From positions 1 through 64,000 of the forward strand of contig WSUB01000155.1 in assembly GCA_019633425.1 (NCBI GenBank): a stretch of DNA of 64,000 nt, given 5' to 3'. A program made the position numbers and the translations under genes. Source of the DNA: Tulasnella sp. 424. Its lineage: Eukaryota > Basidiomycota > Agaricomycetes > Cantharellales > Tulasnellaceae. Positions 10,120 to 21,967 of this stretch are shown piece by piece (within the stretch, counting starts at the first letter, position 1; each line of letters opens with the position of its first letter). The notes below the pieces were generated by a model. It had not been told where the DNA came from. It made no database searches and saw nothing but the letters and a program-made list of their open reading frames with translations.

Positions 10120-11296
10120 TCATGATAGTGGCTCGAGGTGCAGGGTCTTCCAACGCCAAGTGTTTCAGATTTACCGCTTTGCATTGCTTTCCCAACCAAT
10201 TATGACTCACGACGACGCAGTTGTAGCTCGGCCAAGCTAGCAAGAACACCCTCTTATCGGCGGGAGCATGAATGGGGGCATTCTTCGATGAAGGATCGAC
10301 GAGGAAAGTTGCATCGTAATGGCCTATGGGCAAAGGGATTGATTAATGGTACGCCGATCTTTATCGAGCCACCCACTTCCGTCAGTTCTCAGCAGCGTAG
10401 CTGTTATAGTACCATTTTCTGCGATCTTCCATGTATGGTTCCATTGGGTCCCAGAACTCGTTGGCGATTTCATCATGAAACCATACCTAGCAAATCGGGA
10501 CATTCGCTAGGGTGTCGCGGATTCGAATTCTACTCCTATTGAAGCTTACCTGGACGTCCGAGGGCTTAAGGGCGAAGAGCTGTCATATCCTCTGATAGCT
10601 AGACTCTCTCCACCCCCCTATTTACTTGGGGTATGAGTAAATAAGCTGTGAAGTAGCAGCCGAACATACCTGAAACTTGAGAGTCCGACCCAAAGTGTCC
10701 ACCTCAAATATATGGGCCTTGCTGGAATCGGCTGTGACAGTTCCAAGGCCTTCCTCGGGGTTTATCCAAAAATATCCGTCTTTGGTGTGGTTCTCAGAAT
10801 CAACCCGAATGCGACCGATTTTCACAGTCACAGCCGATGGTGGCGGAGCCGCCGACGTAGGGTTCGACGGGGAGCTGAATATTGGGCGGTCATAACTCTT
10901 TGCATCAAATTGCCTTTGGAAACTGAGACCTACCTGACCAAAGCAGGCGCCGCGGAAGGTACGGTGGCTGGCGCCGGCGGACTTGCGATAAATTCCGTCA
11001 AAATTGCGCGCCTCAGGAGTTGCCAATCGTTCCGAGTCTCCTCGTCCAACATGTCATACCATCGGAGTGCCTTTCTTGCGAAAAACGGGAATGCAAACTC
11101 CGCCATCCAAGCATTGTCTTTGTGCTTCCCAGCTGCGTAAGCGCGCTTGTGCACCACCTGAATGAAGTCCTCGGCTTCTTCAGCACTCTCTCCAGTAAAG
11201 TTAAGCTCCTTATGTTCTCCTATGCGCGAAGGATACATTTCGTAAGAACAACGCGATGAACAAGATCCGAATGGGCTCACCGCTTTGACTTGCCAT
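10120..11296 (-). CDS. Gag-like array gene, unit 2 (open, altered exon-6 acceptor)
   Basis: All seven exons are open. The usual exon-6 acceptor (TTAATCAG) reads TTAATCAA here; the next AG, in CCCATAG, lies 15 nt downstream and keeps the frame, removing five residues. The capsid-like exon has DMLDEETRNDWQLL; the variable loop of exon 3 is NPEEGLGTV and exon 6 has DPSSKNAPIHAPADK. The 3' half (about 9,990-10,900) is nearly identical to unit 7. The spacer 11,297-11,878 holds the type-1 upstream blocks (GAGCGGATGTGAGCGG, near 11,580) and no PARP exon. Confidence 0.7.
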
Positions 11297-11878
11297 CCGG
11301 CGTCGTTGCGGGACCTTCAGGACGGAGATACGGAGATATCGGTTTTAACCTCCTTCGAGGGCTTACTGTGCCTCAACCCCCGCTAACCAAGCAGTCGAAG
11401 CTAGATGATTATATGACATTGCACAGAGCGCTCAAGACATGTCCAAGATGTCTCGATACGGCAAATAATTCTGTCACGTTCACAATATACATACTTGATG
11501 CTAAACCTCTCAAGAGGCAGCTGGCGCCACCGCCATCAGTCAGAAACGTGGCGAGAGCGAGTTTGCTGATCACAAGCGGATGTGAGCGGATAGACGGGGA
11601 TATGTTTTTGTTTGCTTGAGTCCATGACACAGCATTTCCCGGCCCACAGACAACTTGAACGCCATCTCTAACTTTCGCGTATGACATTGACTCTGACTTA
11701 TAGCAGGCGCGCTGGTAAGTACTCGAGAAGGCAGTTCAAATGAGAATGAAGGAGACGGATGGTGCTAGGGTGTTAAGGGCTTCCATGTTGTCATGTTACA
11801 TAGTCGGAACGAGTGCTTTCGATGACCAGCTAATCTTCAAAGAGCACTTGTATTGAGGGCCCCAACCCATGCCGCTTC

Positions 11879-13058
11879 TCATGGCAACGATTCGAGGTGC
11901 AGTGTCTGTACATCACAAGAAGGTATTAGATTTGCCGCTTCACACCGCCGGCTCAACCGATTGTAACTCACGAGGCGTGTCCCAATATGCCCGTAACGTG
12001 CCACAAATAGCTCCTTATCGACAGGGACACAAATGGCAAAGCCAAAGAATGACGAAGTGACCAGGAAATTCGCCTCGCATTGGCCTGGAGGAAGATCGAC
12101 TGATTATTGCCGTTACCTGATCTTTAGGCAGCCTCAACCAAACTTACTTCCGTCAGTTCTCAGCAACATAGCTGTTATGCTACCATCCTCGGTGATCGAC
12201 CACGTGTGATTCCATTGGGTCCCTGAACCATCCGAAGATTTCCTCGTGTAACCGAACCTGGCAAATTGTGACCTCACAGAGTTGTTGCAGATTCTATGGT
12301 AGCGAACCTACCTCTCAGTCCCAGGACTTAAGGGCCAATTTTGTGTGTTACCTCTTATAAAAAGACTCTCTTCGCCTCCCTATTTATGTATAGCATAAAT
12401 AATATAGGCTAGGAAGTAGCAGCCAAACATACCTGAAACCTAAGAGTCCGAGCCAAAGTGTCCACCTCAAATATATTGGCTTTGCTGGAATTGGCTTCGA
12501 CAATTCCAAAGCCGCTAGTAGTGTCTATCGAAAAATATCCGCTTTTGGTGTGGTCCTCAGAGTCAACGCGAATGCGACCGATTTTCACCGTCACAGCCGA
12601 TGGTGGTGGAGCCGCCGGCGTAGGGTTCGACGGAGAACTGAAGAGTGGGCGGTTATGACTCTCCTTGTCGAATCTGCCTTCGGAAATGAGACCTACTTAA
12701 CCAAAGCCGGCGCTGCGGAAGGTACGGTAGCTGGCGCCGGTGGACTTGCAGTAAATTCCCCCAAAATCGCGCGCCTCAGGAGCTTCCAGTCGTTCTGAGT
12801 CTCTTCGTCCAACGTGTCATACCATCGGAGTGCCTTTCTTGTGAAACACGGGAATGCAAACTCCGCCATCCAAGTGTTGTCCTTTTGCCTCCCAGCTGCG
12901 TAAGCGCGCCTGTGAACCGCGTGAACGAAGCCTTCGGCTTCCTCGGCACTCTCTCCAGTGAACTCAAGTTCGTTATGATCTCCTATGCTCGAAAAAATAT
13001 TTAGTAAGAGCAACGCGCTGGACAGGATCCGAATGGGCTCACCGCTTTGACTTGCCAT
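11879..13058 (-). CDS. Gag-like array gene, unit 3 (intact)
   Basis: Seven open exons with regular splice sites. Exon 2 begins GDHNELEFTGESAEEAEGF and has FTRKALRWYDTLDEE; exon 2 is almost the same as in unit 6, suggesting exchange between the two. The exon-3 loop is DTTSGFGIVEAN and exon 6 has TSSFFGFAICVPVDKE. The C-terminus is TLHLESLP instead of TLHLEPLS. The spacer to 13,848 includes an unrelated-looking insertion (see 13,075-13,262). Confidence 0.73.
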
Positions 13059-13074
13059 CCGGCGTCTTTGCTGG

Positions 13075-13262
13075 ACGATGATGATGATGATAATCCAAAT
13101 TTATTACGCGCGAGCAGACTGCCGTGGGACGTCAAGGTGCGCGGGGGGACAGTACCCCAGATACCCCGCTTACAACTAGTATCTACCAGAGGAAGTGAAG
13201 AGAATGAGAACATCGGTTTGTTACAATCAAGAGTGGAGATTACATCTCCGTATCGAAGTGAT
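13075..13262. repeat. Dispersed spacer segment with TTTATTACGCGCG core
   Basis: An insertion-like segment in the unit-3 upstream spacer. It starts with a short GAT microsatellite, then TTTATTACGCGCGAG and CTGCCGTGGGACGTC. The core recurs at about 39,055-39,110 and, inverted, at 42,465-42,520, each time close to a gag-like exon 1. The rest (13,125-13,262) I see nowhere else. Ends and target duplication are not evident, so the element type is unknown. Confidence 0.5.
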
Positions 13263-13848
13263 GTGCATCCAGGTCCACAGTCAGGAGATACGGAGATATC
13301 GGTTCTAAGCCCCTCGATATCGATGGTGCATTGCGTCTCAACCTAACCAACCTACTAATCACTTAAAGCTAAATCCCAACGTGACAAGATACAGATCTCT
13401 CAGAATATGTGACGATGCCTCAATACTGCAGATTAATTTTATCACATTCACGGAAAACGATATACTCGGTACTAAGCCACCCAGGAGGCGACTGGGTCTA
13501 CCAACATCGGTCAAGAGCGCAGAGCAAGAACGAAACGAGTTACTATTAAGTGGGCGTGAGCGGGTGGTGGGGGAATGTTCTGTTTGGTCTCCGTCCATGA
13601 CATAATGTTTACGCGGCCAATGCCATTCGGACCGGTTTTCTCAACTGGACGTACGAGGTCAACTCTACCATATAACATACACCCATTCACTTGCAACAGT
13701 AGCTTAAATCGAACTGGGAGAAACAGTTTATGCTAAGGTGCCAGGGGATTCCACGTTTCCAAATTCGATAGTCGGGACGAGTTCTCCGGCATTCGTCTAG
13801 TTTCAGAAGGCACCTGTAGTCAGGACCCCTCCCCATATCCGCCACTCC

Positions 13849-14256
13849 TCATGATATTGGCTCTAAGTGCAGGGTATTCAAAAGCATAAGGTGTTAGACT
13901 TGTCACTTTGCATCCCTGTCTCAACCCAATGTATCTCACAACGAGTCCGTGGCGGTTCCCGTAACGCCCATTGAATGCCTCCTTATCAGCGGATACACGA
14001 ATGAGCTAATCTACGATCGCTGTGCCGACCAAGAAATGTGCAACGCATTGGCCTATGGGAGAGGAATTGATTAATGTTATTGGCAGCCCCAACCCCACTG
14101 CCGTCAGTTCTGAGCAACGTTGCTCTTATGTTACCATCTCCGGCGAACGACCATATATGGTTCCATTGAGCCCCAGAATTCGCCGACAATTTTATCATAG
14201 AACCATACCTAGAAAATTGTGACATCGTTGAGGCGTTGCCGATTGTATCCGCTCTG
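13849..14256 (-). pseudogene. Gag-like unit 4, 3' fragment (exons 5-7 only)
   Basis: Only the last three exons are present, with the exon-5 segment FSRYGSMIKLSANSGAQWNH and a terminal ...LEPIS stop. Upstream of about 14,257 the sequence switches to the 5' part of the PARP-finger gene. It belongs to a sub-family shared with units 9 and 15 (long matches over 13,740-14,230, 22,400-22,950 and 33,690-34,220). The spacer 13,263-13,848 matches those two units as well. Confidence 0.75.
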
Positions 14257-14534
14257 GAAATTTTGGCGATGAACGATCCTTACAGAACGACGAGGGAGCC
14301 GGAGCGGGGGCTGTCCTTCGCGATGGTGTTGCTGATGAGACGCCGCATACCGTACCATGGTTGGGCAGCAAGAAAGAAAGCAGAAGCGATAGACAAACGT
14401 GCAGACGATTCTGATCATATCATTGCCGCGTCTCAAGGTGGTTGGCATAGCTGACGGCGGGATGCAGTTGGAGGAGAGCGCTAACCTTTGCACTTTGCTC
14501 TGTTGCTGCTGGCGTATTCAACTCGGTAGGACAC
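14257..14534 (-). pseudogene. PARP-finger 5' fragment joined to gag-like unit 4
   Basis: Exon 1 of the PARP-finger gene (14,534-14,486), decayed intron sequence, and the first part of the domain exon (around 14,277-14,330, LRFGSLV region). The start codon has changed from ATG to GTG, and the micro-exon carrying one zinc ligand is not recognisable. Fragment and junction resemble those at 34,881-35,170. Confidence 0.72.
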
Positions 14535-14923
14535 GTCGCTACTGATTTTCTTGCGAGGGGGAGGAGATTTCGACTGGAATGTCCAACTAGGATGCGCCTA
14601 TGTGGTTCCTGCACTGGCAGAGGGCGAGAGCGAGTTGTTGTTGAGCGGATGTGAGCGGGATGGGGTGATGTTTTTGTTTGTTGTCAGTCCATGACACAAC
14701 ATTTTCACGGACAACGTCATCCCTAAATTACGCATATGACGTTGACTCTGGCTCATCACAGGTGCACTTGTACTTGAGAAGGCAGTTTAAATGAGAATGA
14801 GGGAGACAGTGGTGATAGGGTGCCAAGGGCTTTCATGTTGTCAATTTACACAGTCGTAACAAGTTCTCCCCATCGACCGGCTAATCTTCAACCAGTATTG
14901 AGGGCCCTAACTCATGCCACTTC

Positions 14924-16097
14924 TCATGATAGCGGCTCGAGGTGCAGTGTCTGTTAATTAGCAGAAGGTGTTAGACTTACCGCTTTGCACCGTTGTCTCA
15001 AGAAATGTGACTCACGGCACTTGTCCAGCTTGCCCCATTCCGTGCCGAGAAGGCCTCCTTATCGGCAGAAACAAGAATGAGATAATCCAAACGACAAAAG
15101 TGAAAAGCTGCATCGCATTGGCCTATGGGTAGAGAAAGTGATTAAGGGCATTGCGCCATCTTTAGGCGCCGCCCCAACTCACTTCCGTCAGTTCTCAGTA
15201 ACATAACCGTCATGTTACCATCCTCCGTTATCGACCACGTGTGGTTCCATTGGGGCCCTAAACCCGCCGACGATTTCACCATCAAACCATACCTGGCAAA
15301 AGGTGACCTTACGAAGGGGTGCCGGTTCTACGGTAGCGGACTTACATGTCCCTCACCGTCGTCTGAGGACTTAAAGACCAATCTAATGCTTCTCCCCTGA
15401 TATAAAGACTCTCGCCGCTTCCCTAATTATCTAGGGTATGAGCAATATAGGCTGTGAAGTAGCAGCCGAGCATACCTTAAACCTGACAGTTCGAGCCAAA
15501 GTGTCCACCTCGAATATAGTGGCTTTGCTAGAATCGGCTACGACAGCTCCACGATAATTGGTGTCGATAGAAAGATATCCGTGTCTGATGTGGTCCTCAG
15601 AGTCAACCCGAATGTGACCGATTTTCACAGTCACAGCTGATGGTGGTGGCGCCGCCGGTGTAGGATTCGACGGAGAACTGAAGATTCGGCGGTTATGACT
15701 CTCTTATCAAGTCCACTCTCGTACGTGAGACCTACCTGACCAAAGCCGGTGCTGCGGAAGGTACGGTAGCTGGCGCCGGCGGACTTGCAGTAAATTGCGC
15801 CAAAATCGCGCGCTTCAGGAGCTTCCAATCGTTCTGAGTCTCTTCGTCCAACGTCTCATACCATACGAGTGCCTTTCTTGCAAAAAACGGGCATGCAAAC
15901 TCTGTTATCCAGGCATTGTCCTTTTGCCTCCCAGCTGCGTAAGCGCGCTTGTGCACCGCCTGAATAAAGTCCTGGGCTTCTTCGGCACTCTCTCCCGTAA
16001 AGTCAAGTTCTTTATGTTCTCCTATGCTCGCAAATACAGTTCGTAAGAACAACACGCAAGACAAGATCCGAATGGGCTCACCGCTTTGACTTGCCAT
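14924..16097 (-). CDS. Gag-like array gene, unit 5 (open, altered exon-6 acceptor)
   Basis: Seven open exons. The exon-6 acceptor is lost (TTAATCAC) and the in-frame CCCATAG acceptor 15 nt downstream is available, as in unit 2. Capsid-like exon: GEHKELDFTGESAEEAQDF, ARKALVWYETLDEE. Exon-3 loop: DTNYRGAVV. The 3' half is a near-copy of unit 10. The spacer 16,098-16,826 carries a PARP exon-1 remnant and type-1 upstream blocks, nearly identical to the spacer of unit 1. Confidence 0.7.
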
Positions 16098-16382
16098 CCA
16101 GCGTCGTTGCTGGACCTTCAGGAGGGAGATGCGGAGATATCGCTTCTAAGCCCGTTGATATCGATGGCGCAGTGCGCCCAACCCAGCCAACTTACGGATC
16201 ACTCGAAGCTGCATGTCAACTTGACAAGGCACAGATCGCTCGAAGTGTGTCAAATGTGTCTCGATACAGCAAATAAAATTTGTCACGTTCACAATATACC
16301 TACGTGGGGCTAAAGAGGCAGCTGGCTCCACCGCTATCATGTTAGAAGCGTGGCAAGAGCGAGTTTGTCGATCACGAGGGTC

Positions 16383-16431
16383 CTTTGTACTTTGCTCTGT
16401 TTCTGCTGGCGTATTCAACTCGGTACGACAT
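16383..16431 (-). pseudogene. PARP-finger exon 1 remnant upstream of unit 5
   Basis: The same 49-nt exon as at 9,682-9,730, with ATG, MSYRVEYAS and an intact AAAG|GT donor, followed by no further PARP exon. It lies 286 bp upstream of the unit-5 start, in the same orientation, within PARP-derived upstream sequence. Confidence 0.75.
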
Positions 16432-16826
16432 GTTGCTACTTGTTTTCCCGAGAAGAGGGAAACAATTACATTAGAATTGAGACGTTTAGCTTGGATCCGA
16501 CTATCTGAATCTTGCACTGACAGGGGGCGAGAGCGAGTTGTTGTTGAGCGGATGTGGACGGATGGGGCGGGGAAATGTTTTTGTTGTTTTCAGTCCATGA
16601 CGCAATATTTCCACGCACAACGCCATCCGAACTTTCGCGTATGACATCTAACAGGCAGGCATTCACTTCTAATGGTAGTTCGAATGAAAATAAGGGCGAC
16701 GAGCGATTCTCAACTGCTACGACTTTCATGTTGTCATATCATATTACACAGTCGGACGAGATCTCTCCATCGACTGGCTCGTATTCAACGAGCACCAGTA
16801 TTGGGTGCCCTAACTCATGCCACTTC

Positions 16827-18273
16827 TCATGGTAGCAGCTCGAGGCGCAGTCTCTGTTAATTAGCAGAAGGGGTTAGATTTATTGCTTAGCGACGCTATC
16901 TCAGTTCATTGCGACTCACGAGAGATTTCCAGCTACTCGCGTAACGTGTCAAGAATACGTCCGTATCGGCAGGAACATGAATGATCTGACCCAGAACTGA
17001 CGCAGTGGTCAGGAAAGTCGCATCGTATTGGCCTGGAGGAAGATAAACTGATTAATGTCATCGTTCTATCTTGGAGCAAACTCAGCCCAACCCACTTCCG
17101 TCAGTTCTCAGCAGCATAACCGTTATGGTACCATCTTCTGCGATCTTCCACGTATAGTTCCATTGCGCCCCAAAATCCGTTGAAGAATTCGTCATACAGC
17201 CAAACCTAGGAAATTGGAACATTTGCTGGGGTTGTTGCCGATGCTATTCCCATTGAAGCTTACCCGCTGGTCCGAGGATCTAAGGACGGACTGTTGGGAT
17301 GTCCCCTGATAGCAAGACTCTCTCCGCCGCCCTATTTACTTTGGGTATGAGTAATGTAGGCTGCGAAGTAGCAGCCGAACATACCCGAAACTTGATAGTC
17401 CGACCCAAAGAATCCACCTCAAATATAGTGGCTTTGCTGGAATCGGTTGCGACAGCTCCAAGACCACTAGCAGCGTTTATGCCGAAGTATCCGCCTTTGG
17501 TGCGATCCACAGAGTCAACCCGAATGCGACCGATTTTCACAGTCACAGCCGATGGTAGTGGAGCCGCCGGTGTAGTGCTGGATGGAGAACTAGAGATTGG
17601 GCGGTTATGACTCTCCTTGTCGAATTTGCCTTCGGAAATGAGACCTACCTAACCAAAGCCTGCGCTGCAGAAGGTCCGGTAGAATCCACCTCAAATATAG
17701 TGGCTTTGCTGGAATCGGTTGCGACAGCTCCAAGACCACTAGCAGCGTTTATTCCGCCTTTGGTGCGATCCACAGAGTCAACCCGAATGCGACCGATTTC
17801 CACAGTCACAGCCGATGGTGGTGGAGCCGCCGGTGTAGGGTTCGACGGGGAGCTGAATATTGGGCGGTCATAACTCTTCGCATCAAATTGTCCTTGGTAA
17901 CTGAGACCTACCTGACCAAAGCAGGCGCCGCGGACGGTACGGTAGCTGGCTCAGGCAGACTTGCAGTAAATTCCGCCAAAATTGCGCGTCTCAAGAGCTT
18001 CCAGTCGTTCTGAGTCTCTTCGTCCAACGTGTCATACCATCGGAGTGCCTTTCTTGTGAAACACGGGAATGCAAACTCTGCCATCCAAGTGTTGTCTTTT
18101 TGCCTCCCAGCTGCGTAAGCGCGCCTGTGAACCGCGTGAACGAAGCCTTCGGCTTCTTCGGCACTCTCTCCAGTAAACTCAAGTTCGTTATGTTCTCCTA
18201 TGCTCGAAAAATACAGTTCGTAAGAGCAATAATAAGACCAGATCCGAATGGGCTCACCGCTTTGACTTGCCAT
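16827..18273 (-). CDS. Gag-like array gene, unit 6, with in-frame duplicated exon 3
   Basis: This copy has eight coding exons because exon 3 occurs twice. The extra exon (17,852-17,649) is 204 nt, a multiple of three, with usable acceptor and donor. It consists of most of exon 3, lacking nine bases, followed by the last bases of exon 2 (ending ...AAQALV). The normal exon 3 follows at about 17,590-17,385. All exons stay open, giving about 346 aa with two copies of the VxIGRIRVDS segment. Exon-3 loop: NAASGLGAV. Exon 2 is almost identical to unit 3. The structure suggests unequal crossing-over between exon 2/3 boundaries of two units. The spacer 18,274-18,838 holds type-1 upstream blocks. Confidence 0.68.
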
Positions 18274-18838
18274 CCAGAGTCGTTGCGGGACCTTCAGGAT
18301 GGACCAACGGAGATAACGGTTCTAAGCCCCTCGATATTGGTGCTGCGTCTCAACCAAGCCAGCCTACTAATCGCTTAAAGCTAAATCCCAACGTGACAAG
18401 ATACAGATCTGTCAGAATATGCCACGATGTCTCGATACTGCAAATCAATTTTATCACGTTCACGGAAAACGATAAGGGAAGGAACGATTACACTACTGAG
18501 ATGGGCAGGTTGGATGGAATTATGTCAATCCTGCACAGGCTGCAGAGGGCGAGAGGGAGTAGTTGTTGAGCGGATGGGGTGGGGATATGTTTTTGTTCGT
18601 TTCCAGTCCATGACACAACATTTCCACGGGAAACGCCATTCCCAAACGTTCGCGTATGACATTGACAACAGGTGCTCTTGTATTTGAGAAGACGGTGCAA
18701 ATGAGAATGAAGGAGACGGGTGGTGCTAGAGTGCTAAGAGCTTCCATGTTGTGACATTACACAGTCGGAACGGGTGCTCTACATGACCAGTTAATCTTCA
18801 GAGCGCACAAATGTTGAAGGCCGAGCGAATACCACTTC

Positions 18839-19986
18839 TCATGATAGTGGCTCGAGGTGCAGGGTCTTCCAACGCCAAGTGTTTCAGATTTACCGCTTTG
18901 CATTGCTTTCCCAACCAATTATGGCTCACGACGACGCAGTTGTAGCTCGGCCAAGCCAGCAAGAACACCCTCTTATCGGCGGGAGCATGAATGGGGGCAT
19001 TCTTCGATGAAGGATCGACGAGGAAAGTTGCATCGTAATGGCCTATGGGCAAAGGGACTGATTAATGGTACGCCGATCTTTATCGAGCCACCCACTTCCG
19101 TCAGTTCTCAGCAGCGTAGCTGTTATAGTACCATCTTCTGCGATCTTCCATGTATAGTTCCATTGGGTCCCTACATTCGTTGACGATTTCATCATGAAAC
19201 CATACCTAGCAAATAGGGACATTCGCTAGGGTGTCGCGGATTCGAATTCTATTCCTATTGAAGCTTACCTGGACGTCCGAGGACTTAAGGGCGAAGCGTT
19301 GGAATATCCTTTGATAGCTAGACTCTCTCCATCCCCCTATTTACTTAGGGTATGAGTAAAATAAGCTGTGAAGTAGCAGCCGAACATACCCGAAACTTGA
19401 GAGTCCGACCCAAAGTGTCCACCTCAAATATATTGGCCTCGCTGGAATCGGCTGCGACAGTTCCAAGGCCATTGCTAGTGTTCATCCAAAATATCCGCTT
19501 TTGATGTGGCTCTCATAATCAACCCGAATGCGACCGATTTTCACAGTCACGGCCGATAGGGGCGGAGCCGCCGACGTAGGGTTCGACGGGGAGCTGATTA
19601 TTGGGCGGTCATAACTCTTTGCATCAAATTGTCTTTGGTGACTGAGACCTACCTGACCAAAGCAGGCGCCGCGGAAAGTAAATTCCGCCAAAATTGCGCG
19701 CTTCAGGAGCTTCCAATCGTTCTGAGTCTCTTCATCCAACGTCTCATACCATCGTAGTGCCTTTCTTGAGAAACACGGGTATGCAAACTCAGCTATCCAA
19801 GTACTGTCTTTATGCCTCCCGGCTGCGTAAGCGCGCCTGTTTATCGCTTGAACGAAGTCCTCGGCTTCTTCGGCACTCTCTTCAGTAAAGTTAAGTTCGT
19901 TATGTTCTCCTATGATCGAAAAATACGTTTCGTAAGAATCATACGCCGGACAGGACCCGAATGGGCTCACCGCTTTGACTTGCCAT
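18839..19986 (-). pseudogene. Gag-like unit 7, frameshifted
   Basis: Exon 1 and the 3' exons are present, but exon 2 has lost 29 nt just before its end (the linker region after AILAEFT) and exon 3 lacks one base in the GYFWMNT region. Oddly, keeping intron 2 restores the frame across the exon-2 deletion, giving an open stretch into exon 3, until the second lesion stops it. The 3' half is nearly identical to unit 2. The spacer 19,987-20,565 is of type 1. Confidence 0.72.
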
Positions 19987-20565
19987 GCCGAGTCGTTGGC
20001 GGGCCTTCGGGACGGAGCCACGGAGATATCGGTTCTAAGCTCCTTCGATTTGAGTGCACTGCGTCTCAACCGCAGCTAACCAAGCAGTCAAGCCAGATGC
20101 ATACAGGCTGACAAGGCGCAATCACTCAAAATATGCATCGTGCAAGATGTCTCGATACGGTAAATAAAACTTGTCATGTTCGCAATATACATACTTGGTG
20201 CTAAACCGCTCAGAGGCAGCTGGCTCTGCTGCCATCAGCCAGAATCGCGGCGAGAGCAAGTTTTCTGACCACGATCGGATGTGAGCGGATATATCCACGG
20301 GGAAATCGTTTTGTTTTGCTTCACACTCCATTTCCGCGGCCTACAGACAACTTGAACGCCATCCCGAACTTTTGCGTGTGATGGCATTGACGACAGGCGC
20401 ACTTGTACTTGAGAGGGCAGTTCAAGTGAAAATGAAGGAGACGGGTGGTGCTAGAGTGCTAAGGGTTTCCAAGTTGTCGCATTACACAGCCGGAACGAGT
20501 GCTCTCCACCGACTAGCTAATCTTCCACGACCACCAGTATTGAGGGCCCTAGCTCATGCCACTTC

Positions 20566-21967
20566 TTATGATAGCGGCTCGAGGTGAAGTGTCTTTCAAT
20601 CAGCAGAAGGTGTTAGACTCGCCGCTTTGCACTGCTGTCTCAACCGATTGTGACTCACGACGCTTGGCCTGCCATCTGGATTGTTTCTCAAGAACACCTC
20701 TCTGCTGGGAGAAGCATGAATGACGGCATTCATAAAAAACCCTTCAGCGATGAAAGCTGCATCGCATTGACCTATGGGCAGCGGAACTGATTAACGGTAT
20801 TGCCTGGTCGTTAGGCAGCCTCACCCCAACTCACTTCCGTCAGTGGTCAGTAACGTAGCTGTTATGTTACCGTCCTTTGCGATTGACCACGTGTAGTTCC
20901 AATGGGTGCCAAAATTCGCCGACGATTTGATCATACAACCAACCCTAGCAAATTGTGACCTCACGGAAGTGTTGCGGGTTCTAGTAGAGCAAACTTACGT
21001 GTATGTCCCAGGCGAAAGGATCCACGGCCTCTGATTACAAGGCTGTCTCCGCTCCCCTATGTATTTAGGGCATGAATAATATAGGTTGGGAGGTAGCAGC
21101 CGAACATACCTTAAACCTGAGAGTCCGAGCCAAAGTGTCCACCTCAAATATAGTGGCTTTGCTAGAATCGGCTTCGACAACTCCATAAGTACTAGTGTGG
21201 GTATCAAGATATCCGCTTTTGGTGTGGTCCTCAGAGTCAATGCGAATGCGACCAATTTTCACAGTCACAGCTGATGGTGGTGGAGCCGCCGGTGCAGGGT
21301 TCAACGGAGAACTGCAAATTGGGCGGTTATGACTCGCCTTGTCGAGTTCGTCTTTGGACGTGAGACCTACCTAACCAAAGTCGGCGCTGCGGAAGGTACG
21401 GTAGCTGGCGCCGGCGGACTTGCAGTAAATTCCCCCAAAATTGCGCGCCTCAGGAGCTTCCAGTCGTTCTGAGTCTCTTCGTCCAGCGCGTCATACCATA
21501 CGAGTGCCTTTCTTGAGAAACACGGGAATGCAAACTCTGCCATCCAAGTGTTGTCTTTTTGCCTCCCAGCTGTTGGCAGAATGAAATGAGAGGGGACCGG
21601 GGCGATAATGAGGATCGTTATACGTGTCGTTATTGTTATCGTAGCTAGTACGGTTGCTACTTATAGTATGTAAGAATAAAGGAAATACATGATAGTGTGG
21701 GTTACACAGTAACTGTAACATATGGAAACTGTACGCTACGGTTGTCAAGAGACATTAACAAAAGGTAGCGCTATGGTTACTGAAACCGAATCCGCCAACA
21801 CCAGCTGCGTAAGCGCGCCTGTGAACTGCGGAACGAAGTCCTGGGCTTCTTCGGCACTCTCTCCAGTAAACTCAAGTTCGTTGTGTTCTCCTCTGCTCGA
21901 GAAATACAGTTCGTAAGAAGAACACGTAAGAGAAGATCCGAAAAGGCTCACCGCTTTGACTCGCCAT
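20566..21967 (-). pseudogene. Gag-like unit 8, interrupted by a solo LTR
   Basis: Exons 1 and 3-7 are recognisable (start context ATGGCGAGTCAAAGCG; exon-3 loop HTSTYGVVEA; TAA stop). Exon 2 is split within the RRAYAAG motif by the solo LTR at 21,571-21,800. Just upstream of the insertion the exon also appears to differ by one base (GAACTGCGGAACG), so it may already have been frameshifted. The spacer 21,968-22,521 matches those of units 9 and 15. Confidence 0.75.
21571..21800. mobile_element. Solo LTR (230 bp) with target duplication CCAGC
   Basis: Begins TGTTGGC and ends GCCAACA, a perfect 7-bp inverted end with the TG...CA signature of LTRs. It is flanked by a 5-bp direct repeat CCAGC at 21,566-21,570 and 21,801-21,805, and there is no internal coding sequence. 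It sits in the capsid-like exon of unit 8. A second, different solo LTR is at 56,231. Confidence 0.85.

Noticed and set aside
17607..17873. A plus-strand 88-aa frame in unit 6
   Set aside because: It is the antisense of the duplicated exon 3 and its intron.
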